From the NCBI RefSeq assembly GCF_050589605.1, contig NZ_JBNGOO010000001.1: 64,000 nt of DNA. One strand, written 5' to 3'. Shown here one piece after another: positions 7,753-17,348 of the stretch. Below the pieces are notes generated by a model. That model had not been told where the DNA came from. It saw only the letters and a list, made by a program, of their open reading frames with translations, and made no database searches. A program made the translations under genes and the position numbers. How positions within the stretch are numbered: position 1 is the first letter of the stretch; every line of letters begins with the position of its first letter. The DNA is from Granulosicoccus sp947495035 (GTDB lineage Bacteria > Pseudomonadota > Gammaproteobacteria > Granulosicoccales > Granulosicoccaceae).

Positions 7753-9729
7753 TCAGTTCCTGATGCTGCCAGCCCGAATGGATGGCAGTGGCGGTGCGTC
7801 GACGCTCTCCACCGGTGTGCTGATGCCGTCCATGTACTGGGCCCAGTCCAGATAACGCCGGATATGGCCTTCCGGGCTGAGTTCCAGTGCCCCTGTGTAG
7901 CCCTGCAGGCGCTCACCGCGCGTCAGGCTGTCAAGGTTCGAAACCAGTGTCCAGGCGTCCGCGCCCAATGCATAGAGTTTGGCATAGGCTCCATCGGCAG
8001 ACGGGAAGTTCTGCTGAATGCTCTGGTACAAGGGGTCCTGTTGCATGGATTCTCTCAGAACCCAGGGGGCATCCGGATAGAAGATGGAGTTCAGATCCTG
8101 ATTGTTCTTCTGGTCATCACTCAGGGAGGCTACGCGAGAGGTGCCCAGCCGGGTGATGTCGCGGGCGTGGAAAAAGTCCAGCTGCGGTCGCACGGAACGA
8201 GCCTGTTCGGAGGTGATCGCAAGAAAGACGACATCGACATCGTTGCGGATGGAGGGCTCGAAGAACAGTTTTTCTCCTATGGTGCTGCTGAGCTGGCGGA
8301 AGCGGTTGTCACTCTTGTCGATGGACAGTGCCTCCCTGATCTGTGTCGAGTAGTCGTAGCTGTCGTCCGGCAGCACGGCGACATGCACGACGTCGCCGCC
8401 ATACAGGAACATGGCATCCTGAAAGGCGCGGGTTTCACGATCGCCGCGTGAGTCACCGGTCTGCAGCACGATGGCATTTTTCAGGCCCAGGCCGATGGCT
8501 CGAGAGGCCGCTGCCCGGGCCTCGTCTTCCGGTGCCAGTCCGAACTGGATGATGTTGCTGGTGTTCCCGCGCAGACCCGAGGATTCCACGGTATTGAGTG
8601 TGATGGTCGGAACCGGCACTTCGCGTTGCGACACGATGGCCGCCACTGCCTCCTTGCGTAGTGGTCCGATAACAGCATCAGCGCCGTCCTTGATCGCATT
8701 GTCGTAGGCGGTGCGAACATAACCGGTGTTGTCACCGACATCGTAGAAACGCAGTATCGGAGTCGGCCTGGATTGGCCGGACTGCTCGTAGGCGGCGACG
8801 ATGCCATCGCGAATGGCAGCGGCGACCGTCGCGGTATTGCTGCCTGACAGAGGCAGCAATACCGCCACCTGCGAGACCGGCTGGCCATCGGTCTGCATGT
8901 CGAAGCCGTTGGGTATGAACAGGGCGTTCACGAATTCGGGGTTGGCGGGATGAACGGGGAAACGTTCCTGCCACAGCTCGACGCCGTCGCGTTGTTTTCC
9001 GGTATCGGCGCCGGCGGAGGCATGCATCAGGGCCAGTTCGATCCAGCCCTGATAGACATCGCCCCGCACGTTGGTGGTCATGCTGCGCAATGTGTCCTGC
9101 GGCTGAGCGGTGAGAAGCTGCCAGATCTGCTCATGACCTCGCTGGATGATGTCTGGATTGTCTATCTGGTTTTCCAGCTCGATTCTGGCTATCAATTCGT
9201 TGTCCGGATCGTCCAGCAGGTTGTAGGCCTGGGCGCGTGTTTCGTACAGGCGAGCCCGCTGGAAGGGGCTATCCATGAACTCAGGGTCCGGCAATGCTGC
9301 CAGCGCCGCTTCGGCTTCGCCATTGAAGACGTGATTCTTGGCAACGAGTATGTCGCGCCGCTGCATCAGTTCGGCCGTCGCCAGATCGGTCGGTACCTGG
9401 GCCAGTCGCAACGCGCCTTCGGTGCCCAGATTGCGATCGAACAGGATTTCGGCCGCCAGCAGCAGGTAGTCCTGCTGTTGCTCGGCATTGCGGCTACGGG
9501 CGGCCCGTTTGCTGTAGATGTCGGCGGCGGCAACCGGTTGTCCCAGTTGCAGCTGCCGCCGTGCGGCAGGGTCTGTTATTCTCGCATTCATCGGGCTGTC
9601 AGCCAGCGGTGCTCCGGCAGGGGTGACGCAGCCGGTCAGAATGCCGGCCAGAGCGCTGGTCAACAACAGCACCAGCGTCAGTCGGACACGGCTTCGCACA
9701 GGGTGTCGCAGGCTTGTCAGGTCAATCAT
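7753..9729 (-). CDS. lpoA: Penicillin-binding protein activator LpoA
   Basis: A 658-residue outer-membrane lipoprotein that activates the class A synthase PBP1A. The signal sequence ends in a lipobox ILTGC with Cys34. The N-terminal half (about 40-280) is helical TPR-like, the C-terminal half (about 290-650) resembles periplasmic binding proteins (VAVLLPLSGSN, DAVIGPLRK), both typical of LpoA. Its ATG (9729-9727) overlaps the divergent rsmI ATG (9728-9730). If both starts are right, each promoter lies inside the neighbouring gene. A GTG at 9699 is an alternative start but has no visible binding site. Confidence 0.93.
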   Translation of the reverse strand: MIDLTSLRHPVRSRVRLTLVLLLTSALAGILTGCVTPAGAPLADSPMNARITDPAARRQLQLGQPVAAADIYSKRAARSRNAEQQQDYLLLAAEILFDRNLGTEGALRLAQVPTDLATAELMQRRDILVAKNHVFNGEAEAALAALPDPEFMDSPFQRARLYETRAQAYNLLDDPDNELIARIELENQIDNPDIIQRGHEQIWQLLTAQPQDTLRSMTTNVRGDVYQGWIELALMHASAGADTGKQRDGVELWQERFPVHPANPEFVNALFIPNGFDMQTDGQPVSQVAVLLPLSGSNTATVAAAIRDGIVAAYEQSGQSRPTPILRFYDVGDNTGYVRTAYDNAIKDGADAVIGPLRKEAVAAIVSQREVPVPTITLNTVESSGLRGNTSNIIQFGLAPEDEARAAASRAIGLGLKNAIVLQTGDSRGDRETRAFQDAMFLYGGDVVHVAVLPDDSYDYSTQIREALSIDKSDNRFRQLSSTIGEKLFFEPSIRNDVDVVFLAITSEQARSVRPQLDFFHARDITRLGTSRVASLSDDQKNNQDLNSIFYPDAPWVLRESMQQDPLYQSIQQNFPSADGAYAKLYALGADAWTLVSNLDSLTRGERLQGYTGALELSPEGHIRRYLDWAQYMDGISTPVESVDAPPLPSIRAGSIRN

Positions 9730-10585
9730 GTCGTCGGAGAGTACTCTTTACATTGTGGCAACGCCCATCGGGCATCGTGACGATATGTCGGCCCGCGCGA
9801 TCCGGATCTTGCAGCAGGTGGATCGGATTTACGCGGAAGATACTCGGCATAGTTTACCCCTGCTGCGCCATCATGGCATCGAAACCCGCGTCTGGACGCT
9901 GCATGAACATAATGAAGAGGCTCGATCTGCCACGGTCATCGAGCATCTGACAGCCGGGGCGTCCGCGGCACTGATCACCGATGCCGGTACGCCGTTGATC
10001 AGTGATCCGGGTTTCAAGCTGGTCAGAGCCTGTCAGGCGGCAGGTATTCGGGTATCGCCGATACCGGGCGCCTGTGCCGTGACCGCCGCACTCAGCGTCT
10101 CCGGCCTGCCTACCGACCGCTTTCAGTTTGTCGGTTTCCCGCCTGCTCGCAGTGCTGCCCGGCAGAGCTGGTTGCAGGCATTGCAAGCGGTGCCGCATAC
10201 GCTGGTCATCTATGAGTCCCCGCACCGCATCGTGGACAGTTTGCGTGACATGGTCGCCCAGTTCGGCGAGCAGCGGCTGGCGACTCTTGGGCGGGAGCTG
10301 ACCAAGCGCTTCGAGACGCTGATTCACGGCAGTTTGTCGCAGGTACTGGAACGTGTCGAGCACGATGCCAACCAGCAGCGCGGCGAATTCGTTCTGGTCG
10401 TCGCCGGGCAGACTGAGGATGGTGCTGCGCAAGGCTCTCAGGCCCTGGCTGTTGATCTGGACAAGACGTTGTCAGTGCTGTTGCCACATCTGCCGGTAAA
10501 GACTGCGGCCAAGTGTGCTGCAGAGTTGTGTGCCATTACCAAGAAACAAGCCTACGATCGCGCCCTCAAGCTGCAGGGACGGTGA
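9728..10585 (+). CDS. rsmI: 16S rRNA (cytidine(1402)-2'-O)-methyltransferase
   Basis: A 285-residue SAM-dependent methyltransferase that modifies C1402 in the ribosomal decoding centre. It opens with LYIVATPIGH and has the tetrapyrrole-methylase-fold motifs AEDTRHS, ITDAGTPLISDPG, and FVGFPP, with YESPHRI in the second half. The start was placed at 9728 because the family begins a few residues before LYIVATPIG; the open frame extends upstream only as antisense to lpoA. AGG at 9718 is a modest binding site. It reads directly into rnpB, 13 bases downstream. Confidence 0.95.
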   Translation: MSSESTLYIVATPIGHRDDMSARAIRILQQVDRIYAEDTRHSLPLLRHHGIETRVWTLHEHNEEARSATVIEHLTAGASAALITDAGTPLISDPGFKLVRACQAAGIRVSPIPGACAVTAALSVSGLPTDRFQFVGFPPARSAARQSWLQALQAVPHTLVIYESPHRIVDSLRDMVAQFGEQRLATLGRELTKRFETLIHGSLSQVLERVEHDANQQRGEFVLVVAGQTEDGAAQGSQALAVDLDKTLSVLLPHLPVKTAAKCAAELCAITKKQAYDRALKLQGR

Positions 10586-10598
10586 TACCATCCGCGCT

Positions 10599-10977
<379 letters not shown>

Positions 10978-11035
10978 TTTTTCTGACGAATCATGCCTCA
11001 TTGGCTGCGCTTGCTGGCAGTCGCCTGCAGCGCCC

Positions 11036-11860
11036 CTAGGCCGCGTGCTGCTGTTCGCCGGCCTGCACCTCCGGCTGGTCGGGATCTGTCTCCGCCGTCG
11101 CGCCCTCGCTGTCACTTTGGTCGACATCCTCCCCGGCAGCCTCGCTGGATGCCGGCAGTTGCTGGCTCAGTTCGGTCAGTTGCTGGTCCAGCTCCTGGAA
11201 CTCTCTGGGGATGACGTACAGGTAGTGGACCAGCTTCTCCACCAGTTTCATCAGGGCTTCAGCGGTCTCCGGCGAGGCCGGGTCGGAGTTGGCGAGCAGC
11301 CGATCCAGAGGCTCTCCCTTTCTCAGTGATGCTGCCAGCTTCATCAGTGGTTCGTCCAGCCCCACGGCAGGCAGTGAGTCCTGCACGGTCTTGAACAGGC
11401 TGGAGTGGCTGTTGCCCTTGGGCAGAAAGCTGGTGAATATCGAGTCCAGGGTCGACTTGACCATGACCCGGGTGGCCGTGTGATTCCCGGATTGGAAGAC
11501 ATCCTGAGTCGAGGCGCAGTACTGCAGGGCATTGTCCGGCAGCAACTCGCTGATGGCAGACAGGTTCAGGCGAGATTCCGAGGTCGGCAGCATGTACAGG
11601 GAGGCGGGTTCATCCTCCACATTGCCATCGGTCAGGGAGCTCATGTGAGTCATCCAGAAATGCGTGACCAGATTGCAGGAGGGACATTCCGACGAAAATG
11701 CCAGTGTGTCGCGCTGCGCATCGAAGTGTCGGCGCCGGGTGGCGAATGCAACGTTCATGTGACATCCCGGGCAGGTCGTGTTGATCGAGACCGGGTGGGA
11801 CACCTTGTTATTGCTCGTCGTGATCCATCGCTTGACGTTCTCTAATTCTATTTCCTTCAC
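11036..11860 (-). CDS. Zinc-ribbon protein resembling DUF4145 proteins, function unknown
   Basis: A 274-residue protein I do not recognise with certainty. The N-terminal part has two Cys pairs, CPGC (residue about 31) and CPSC (about 59), forming a probable zinc ribbon. The middle (about 105-215) is helical and reads like DUF4145 (LPDNALQYCAST, then a run resembling a helical dimer with long Leu/Glu segments). The last 50 residues are acidic and low-complexity (Asp, Glu, Gln, Ala). The start is GTG at 11860. It stands alone between rnpB, on which it converges, and the dcw cluster, from which it diverges; that position is normally empty in related bacteria, so this may be an insertion. DUF4145 domains are often found with restriction systems, but nothing here shows such a role. 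Confidence 0.6.
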   Translation of the reverse strand: MKEIELENVKRWITTSNNKVSHPVSINTTCPGCHMNVAFATRRRHFDAQRDTLAFSSECPSCNLVTHFWMTHMSSLTDGNVEDEPASLYMLPTSESRLNLSAISELLPDNALQYCASTQDVFQSGNHTATRVMVKSTLDSIFTSFLPKGNSHSSLFKTVQDSLPAVGLDEPLMKLAASLRKGEPLDRLLANSDPASPETAEALMKLVEKLVHYLYVIPREFQELDQQLTELSQQLPASSEAAGEDVDQSDSEGATAETDPDQPEVQAGEQQHAA

Positions 11861-12296
11861 AGTCCATTCTCGCCAGTTTTCTTGGTTCCGTATCCGTCAG
11901 TACGGCGGTATGGCTGATTCCTGAATCGAAATGAAACAGGGTTTTGTTCGGGTGATTTGTGACGCGATTCCGATTTTGGAAACGTGTCAGGTGACGCTGA
12001 ACCGGCTCTCTGGTCCTTGCCGTTTCGTGGATAGCGTTGGTCGTCAAGGGCAGGTTTTTCGGCTCTGCAGCGTGCGATCAACGGGAGTTTGGAGCTGTGC
12101 TCGTGGCGGCAGACAGGCAATTGCAAACTTTCTGCAACGTTCGTCTAGGGGTGCGAGTAAATGTGGACCAATTCTCCCTTCTTCTCACCTCAATTCTGTG
12201 AAACACTTGTAAGTCATTGATATTGCTATATGCCTTTCGCGTAACATAAATATACCGCTTTGCAAGTAAAAACATGGACTTAGCGCCTGTTTTTCA
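11861..12296. other. Intergenic region upstream of mraZ
   Basis: About 435 bases without a supportable gene. The right half (12200-12290) is AT-rich relative to the surroundings. I see no RNA gene. The promoter for the divergent zinc-ribbon gene should be here but I could not identify hexamers with confidence. Confidence 0.5.
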
Positions 12297-12325
12297 TTGA
12301 CCGTGCAGTGCAGGGGTCGTATAGT
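12297..12325 (+). promoter_or_regulatory. Sigma70 promoter of the dcw cluster (Pmra)
   Basis: TTGACC (12297-12302), a 17-base spacer, and TATAGT (12320-12325). Transcription would start near 12332, giving a leader of about 45 bases before mraZ. The -10 abuts the first MraZ box. Confidence 0.8.
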
Positions 12326-12359
12326 GGGGCCCAGTGCCATTTGGTGGTGAAAAGTGGGT
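12325..12359 (+). promoter_or_regulatory. MraZ operator: four direct repeats spaced 10 bp
   Basis: TGGGG (12325), TGCCA (12335), TGGTG (12345) and TGGGT (12355) recur every 10 bases. MraZ is known to bind direct TGGGN repeats with 5-base spacers in its own promoter region. Here the second box is degenerate. The array covers the start of transcription, so binding should repress the cluster. Confidence 0.8.
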
Positions 12360-12375
12360 TTTTTGGCAACACAAC

Positions 12376-12843
12376 ATGCGATTTCGGGGCATAACAAAAT
12401 TGAGTGTTGACGCCAAGGGACGCCTCGCAATGCCCAAGAACCACCGGGACAATCTGGAAAAGAACGCCATCAGTGATCTGGTCGTCACGGTGGACAACCG
12501 CTCCGCAGCCTGTCTCCTGATTTACCCGATGGCCATATACGAGGAAATCGAGCGCAAGCTCATGGAACTGCCGAATCATTCGGCGGAAGCGCGAAAAGTC
12601 CAGAGACTGTTCATCGGTTATGCAACCGAGCTGGAACTGGATGCCACGGGGCGGATGTTGCTCCCGGCCGAGCTCAGGGAATACGCGGGAATAGGTCGCA
12701 AGGCTTTCCTGATTGGTCAGGGCAACAAATTCGAGTTGTGGGATGAGCAGGCTTGGGAGCACGAGTGTGAAAAATGGAAGCAGGAAGAATCTGATCCGAA
12801 TTCCGCCGACGCGCCGGCTGAACTGCTGAATATCTCCTTCTGA
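12376..12843 (+). CDS. mraZ: Transcriptional regulator MraZ
   Basis: A 155-residue member of the AbrB-fold family with two SpoVT/MraZ repeats: FRGITKLSVDAKGRLAMP at the N-terminus and TELELDATGRMLLPAELR in the middle. It binds the repeats upstream and represses the dcw promoter. The start at ATG 12376 places the family's conserved MRFRG at the N-terminus; an upstream in-frame start at 12334 would lie inside the operator. The last base of its stop overlaps the rsmH start (TGATG). Confidence 0.96.
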   Translation: MRFRGITKLSVDAKGRLAMPKNHRDNLEKNAISDLVVTVDNRSAACLLIYPMAIYEEIERKLMELPNHSAEARKVQRLFIGYATELELDATGRMLLPAELREYAGIGRKAFLIGQGNKFELWDEQAWEHECEKWKQEESDPNSADAPAELLNISF

Positions 12844-13790
12844 TGGTTGCCAGCGACAACAAGGCAGTGGCAAGTCACGTCCCCGTGCTGATGCACGAGG
12901 CCGTCGATTTTCTGGCGCCGATCGCACAAGGCAAGTATGTGGACGCCACTTATGGGCGTGGTGGTCACAGTGGGTACCTGCTGTCACGGCTCGGAGAAGC
13001 CGGTCAGTTGCTGGCTCTGGATCGGGATCCGGAAGCCGTTGCAGATGCGCATGAGCGGTTTGCCGGCGAGTCGAGGTTCTCGATCTGTCAGGCCAACTTC
13101 GCTGACATGCGGGACGTGCTGCAGAAGCAGGGTTGGTTGGGGGAAGTGGACGGGTTGCTGATGGACCTGGGTGTGTCATCGCCGCAGCTGGATGTGGCAG
13201 AGCGTGGTTTCGGCTTTTCACGCGACGGGGAACTTGACATGCGCATGGATCCGACAAGTGGAGTGTCAGCCGCGCAGTGGCTGGCAGGCGTAGACGAGGG
13301 TGAGCTGGTGCAGGTGCTGAGAGAGTACGGAGAAGAGCGATACGCACGGCGCATAGCCGGTGCGATCATTGCCGCGCGTGCTGTCGAGCCCATTCTTCGC
13401 ACGGGGCAGCTGGCGGAGATCGTGAAGGCTGCTCATCCGCGCTGGGAAAGGCATCATCATCCGGCGACGCGCAGTTTTCAGGCGATCCGCATTCGTATCA
13501 ATGGCGAGCTGGATGCCGTATCGCAGGCCTTGAGCACGGCTGTTGACGTACTCAGGATCGGTGGTCGTCTGGCGGTCATCAGTTTCCACTCGCTGGAAGA
13601 TCGGCTGGTCAAGCGGGCTCTGCGCAGCCCGGTACCGGATGCACGCATACCGCGGCATCTGCCACAACCGGCGGTTGATACGCACCCCTGGAAGCTGGTC
13701 GGCAAGGCCATCAAGGCCGGCAAGGATGAACTGGCAGACAACCCGCGGGCGCGCAGCGCAGTCCTGCGGGTGGCGGAGCGTGTGGCATGA
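12843..13790 (+). CDS. rsmH: 16S rRNA (cytosine(1402)-N(4))-methyltransferase
   Basis: A 315-residue methyltransferase that N4-methylates C1402 of 16S rRNA, the same nucleotide RsmI modifies. HVPVLMHEAVDFL and VDATYGRGGHSGYLL form the SAM-binding start; LMDLGVSSPQLD and AVISFHSLEDRLVK are family signatures. It overlaps mraZ by one base and ftsL by four (ATGA). Confidence 0.97.
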   Translation: MVASDNKAVASHVPVLMHEAVDFLAPIAQGKYVDATYGRGGHSGYLLSRLGEAGQLLALDRDPEAVADAHERFAGESRFSICQANFADMRDVLQKQGWLGEVDGLLMDLGVSSPQLDVAERGFGFSRDGELDMRMDPTSGVSAAQWLAGVDEGELVQVLREYGEERYARRIAGAIIAARAVEPILRTGQLAEIVKAAHPRWERHHHPATRSFQAIRIRINGELDAVSQALSTAVDVLRIGGRLAVISFHSLEDRLVKRALRSPVPDARIPRHLPQPAVDTHPWKLVGKAIKAGKDELADNPRARSAVLRVAERVA

Positions 13791-14056
13791 ACCGAATGGC
13801 ACTGACACTGGTATTGCTCACGGCGCTGTGCTTCTGCTCGGCCATGATGGTGCTGTATTCGAAATATCTGAGTACGCGCGCCTACATGCAGGTCAGCCAG
13901 AGCCAGAAGATCATCGACGCTCTCGACGTGCAATGGAGTCAGCTGCAGATCGAGGAGAGCACCTTTTCGGAACACGGGCGAGTTGAACGAGCCGCTCGCG
14001 ATCGACTGGACATGACCTATCCGGCTCTGGACGGTACGGTCATGATCGTGCGCTGA
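13787..14056 (+). CDS. ftsL: Cell division protein FtsL
   Basis: An 89-residue bitopic membrane protein: one transmembrane segment (about 4-22), then a periplasmic coiled-coil region (about 35-75) ending in the conserved RVERAARDRLDM pattern. FtsL joins FtsB and FtsQ and activates FtsWI septal synthesis. It is shorter than the E. coli protein (121) because the cytoplasmic N-terminal tail is almost absent. The call relies on position between rsmH and ftsI as well as on the sequence. Confidence 0.93.
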   Translation: MNRMALTLVLLTALCFCSAMMVLYSKYLSTRAYMQVSQSQKIIDALDVQWSQLQIEESTFSEHGRVERAARDRLDMTYPALDGTVMIVR

Positions 14057-14058
14057 CC

Positions 14059-15825
14059 ATGAGCAGACAATACACAGACATACAGGAATCACCCGCCTCG
14101 GACTGGTCAAGACGTCGAGGTCTGGTGCTGTTCGGTTTCGCCTGTCTGGCACTGGCGCTGATTGGCCGCGCGGTGCAGGTGCAGATCATCAATGACAAGT
14201 TCTATCGCAACGAAGGTCAGCAGCGGCAGATCCGTACGGTGGCCATTCCCGCCAGTCGCGGTGATCTGCTGGACCGACACGGTGATCCACTGGCCATCAG
14301 TGCGCCGATTCCGTCGCTGTTCGGCAATCCGGCCGAGTTGTCTGCGCAACCGGCAAAGCTTCGTCAGGCCGCCTCGCTGCTGGGTGAGAATCCCGACAAG
14401 CTGGAGCAGCGCATGGCCAGGGCTGCCAGCCAGGGTCGGGTGTTTGCCTACATCAAGCGACAGGTTGCTCCCGAACTGGTCGACCGGGTGATGGCGCTGG
14501 ATCTGAAGAGTCTCGGCGTTCAATCCGAGTACCGTCGCTACTATCCCAGCGCCGGAGCTGCATCCCATGTCGTGGGTTTTACCGGCATCGATGAAACCGG
14601 ACGTGAAGGTCTGGAGCTGGCCTACGACAGCTGGCTTTCCGGCAAACCCGGACTGCGCCGAATCCTGAAGGATCGCAAGGGGCGTGAAATCGCCGGCATG
14701 AATGTCATCGATCCGGCTGTTCCCGGCAAGGATCTGCGACTGAGCATCGATCGGCAGTTGCAGTACTTTGCCAACCGCGCACTGCAGGAAGCGGTCAGTG
14801 AAAATGCAGCCGAATCGGGTTCCATCGTGATCATGGATGTGAAGACCGGTGAAGTCATGGCCATGGTGAACTATCCCACCTACAACCCCAACGACGTGGC
14901 AGATCGTGTTGGCGGGCGTCAGCGCAACCGCTCACTGACCGATGTGTTCGAACCGGGTTCGACCATGAAGCCTTTCACCATTGCTGCGGCGCTGGATTCC
15001 GGGAAGTTCAAGCCCGAGGATATCGTCTACACCTCACCGGGCTACTACAGCATCGGCAAGTACGTCATCAGTGACGATGGCAAGGATCACGGCTGGCTGG
15101 ACCTGACCGGTATCGTCACCAAGTCCAGCAATGTGGGTATCAGCAAGGTGGCTCGCCAGCTGGAAGCCGAGCAGATGTGGTCGGTGTTCGACTCCTTCGG
15201 TTTCGGCCGACCGCCCGGTAGCGAGTTTCCGGGCGAGGTCGATGGCTACTTCAATCCGCCGGCCGTGTGGCACCACATCGAGCAGGCCAGTGTGTCGTAT
15301 GGCTATGGCATCTCGGTGTCAGCCTTGCAGTTGGTCCATGCCTATGCAGCACTGGCCAATGACGGTGTGATGATGCCTGTGTCCTTCCTGGCTCAGGATT
15401 CGGACACTGTGCCGGCCGGCCATTCAGTCATCGATGAAGATATCGCCCACGATGTGAAGCGCATGCTGGAATCGGTTGTCATCGAAGGCTCCGGCAAGCA
15501 GGCCAGGATTCCCGGCTATCGTGTGGCCGGCAAGACTGGTACGTCACACAGATCACAATCCGGCGGCTATGCCGAAGACCGCTATGTGTCGGTTTTCGCA
15601 GGCTTTGCGCCGGCGACGAATCCTCAGCTTGCCGCCGTGGTGGTTGTGCATGATCCGAAGAATGGCAAACATTTCGGGGGCGCCGTGGCCGCGCCGGTAT
15701 TCGCGGAAGTCATGTCGCACGGCTTGCGTCTTGAAGGGGTCGAGCCGGATGATATCGACGGCTCGCGCGACCAGGTATCCGTTCAGTTCATTCCTCAGCA
15801 GATCGACAATGGTGGTCGCTCCTGA
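14059..15825 (+). CDS. ftsI: Peptidoglycan D,D-transpeptidase FtsI (PBP3)
   Basis: A 588-residue class B penicillin-binding protein that cross-links septal peptidoglycan. A short cytoplasmic tail and one transmembrane helix (about 21-40) precede a pedestal region (from about 55, with RGDLLDRHGDPLA) and the transpeptidase domain. Active-site motifs are Ser301-Thr-Met-Lys304, Ser356-Ser-Asn358 and Lys492-Thr-Gly494. It follows ftsL by two bases and overlaps murE by one base. Confidence 0.97.
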   Translation: MSRQYTDIQESPASDWSRRRGLVLFGFACLALALIGRAVQVQIINDKFYRNEGQQRQIRTVAIPASRGDLLDRHGDPLAISAPIPSLFGNPAELSAQPAKLRQAASLLGENPDKLEQRMARAASQGRVFAYIKRQVAPELVDRVMALDLKSLGVQSEYRRYYPSAGAASHVVGFTGIDETGREGLELAYDSWLSGKPGLRRILKDRKGREIAGMNVIDPAVPGKDLRLSIDRQLQYFANRALQEAVSENAAESGSIVIMDVKTGEVMAMVNYPTYNPNDVADRVGGRQRNRSLTDVFEPGSTMKPFTIAAALDSGKFKPEDIVYTSPGYYSIGKYVISDDGKDHGWLDLTGIVTKSSNVGISKVARQLEAEQMWSVFDSFGFGRPPGSEFPGEVDGYFNPPAVWHHIEQASVSYGYGISVSALQLVHAYAALANDGVMMPVSFLAQDSDTVPAGHSVIDEDIAHDVKRMLESVVIEGSGKQARIPGYRVAGKTGTSHRSQSGGYAEDRYVSVFAGFAPATNPQLAAVVVVHDPKNGKHFGGAVAAPVFAEVMSHGLRLEGVEPDDIDGSRDQVSVQFIPQQIDNGGRS

Positions 15826-17348
15826 TGATGGCCACTTCCCCGATATGGACGCTGGATTCACTGTTGACCGACTACACCTGCGAGAGCTTGCCGAAATTGC
15901 AACTGCAGGGTCTCAGTCAGGACAGCCGTCTTGTCCAGTCCGGTGATCTGTATCTGGCCCTGGCCGGAGGCACCACCCATGGCATGTGTTTCGCCGAAGC
16001 GGCCGTTGCCGCCGGTGCCGTTGCTGTGCTGTGTTCCCGGGATGTCATGTCAGCGCATGCCTCCACAGTCGATAGTCTGCGTGCAGAGCAGGTGCCGCTG
16101 GTCGCCATCGAGGACCTGGACAGCCATTACGTGCGTCTGGCGTCGCGCTTCTACAGACAGCCGGATCGTGCCCTGAAGCTCATCGCCGTCACGGGCACCG
16201 ATGGCAAGACGTCGGTGTGCCGCTTCATTGCGCAGGCTCTCACGGCCATCGATCAGCCTTGCGGATATATCGGCACTCTGGGGTGGGGGCTGGGAGAGCA
16301 ACTGCAGTCGACCGAACTGACGACACCTGACGCAGTGAGTCTGCATCGCATGCTGGCTGTCATGAGGGATCAGGGGGCCCGGGCGGTTGCCCTGGAAGCC
16401 TCATCTCACGGCCTGGCCGAGGGGCGCCTCGATGGGCTGGCGCTGGATGTGGCCGTGCTGACCAACTTCGGGCGTGATCATCTGGATTATCACCAGAGCC
16501 TCGAGGCTTATCGAGCGGCCAAGGCACGTCTGTTCAGTTGGCCCGGGCTGGAGGCGATGGTGGTCAATGGTCGTGACTCATTGGGCCGGGAATTGCTGAC
16601 GCAGGGCGAAGGACTCGCACAGTTCGCATTTCATGGCGACGCCTCGACGGAAGTTTCCGAGTCTGCCGGCAGAGCCTGCATCATCCGCGCAACGAACATC
16701 CGGGCCAGCGACAGTGGTCTGCATTTCTCACTGGCCGAAGGCGATGCTGTCGGTGATGTCGATACCTCCTTGCTGGGGCGCTTCAATGTCGACAATCTGC
16801 TGGCCTGCTACGGCTGTCTGCGTGCCTGCGGTGTCGCTGCCAATCAGGCGCGTCACGCACTGGCCTCCGTGACTCCGGTTTGCGGCCGCATGGAGCGTCT
16901 CGGCCACGATAATCAGCCGACGGTTGTCATCGATTTCTCGCACACGCCGCAGGCGCTTGCCGTGGCCATCGATGCGGTCAGAGTGCACTGCCGCGGCAGC
17001 TTGTGGGTTGTCTTCGGCTGCGGTGGCGATCGCGATCCCGGCAAGCGGGCGCCGATGGCCGCCGCCGCCGAAGCGGCCGATCATGTCGTGCTGACCGATG
17101 ACAATCCTCGAACCGAGCGTTCCGAAGACATCATCGCCGATGCCCTGCAGGGCTTTCGCCAGCCGGAGGCCGTACAGGTGATCGCCGACAGGGCACAGGC
17201 CATAGCCTACGCCATCGCGCATGCCGCGAGTGACGACCTGGTACTGATCGCCGGCAAGGGCCACGAGGATTACCAGATCATCGGTACCACCCGTCATTCA
17301 TTCAGTGATCGTGTTGAAGCGCTGGCCGCGCTGGAGCAGGCATCGTGA
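15825..17348 (+). CDS. murE: UDP-N-acetylmuramoyl-L-alanyl-D-glutamate--2,6-diaminopimelate ligase
   Basis: A 507-residue cytoplasmic ATP-dependent ligase that adds the third residue to the peptidoglycan stem. The P-loop is GTDGKTS (about 124-130). The substrate-specificity motif is DNPR (TDDNPRTE), which marks addition of meso-diaminopimelate rather than lysine. ATG 15825 overlaps the ftsI stop; ATG 15828 directly after is equally possible. It overlaps murF by four bases. Confidence 0.97.
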   Translation: MMATSPIWTLDSLLTDYTCESLPKLQLQGLSQDSRLVQSGDLYLALAGGTTHGMCFAEAAVAAGAVAVLCSRDVMSAHASTVDSLRAEQVPLVAIEDLDSHYVRLASRFYRQPDRALKLIAVTGTDGKTSVCRFIAQALTAIDQPCGYIGTLGWGLGEQLQSTELTTPDAVSLHRMLAVMRDQGARAVALEASSHGLAEGRLDGLALDVAVLTNFGRDHLDYHQSLEAYRAAKARLFSWPGLEAMVVNGRDSLGRELLTQGEGLAQFAFHGDASTEVSESAGRACIIRATNIRASDSGLHFSLAEGDAVGDVDTSLLGRFNVDNLLACYGCLRACGVAANQARHALASVTPVCGRMERLGHDNQPTVVIDFSHTPQALAVAIDAVRVHCRGSLWVVFGCGGDRDPGKRAPMAAAAEAADHVVLTDDNPRTERSEDIIADALQGFRQPEAVQVIADRAQAIAYAIAHAASDDLVLIAGKGHEDYQIIGTTRHSFSDRVEALAALEQAS

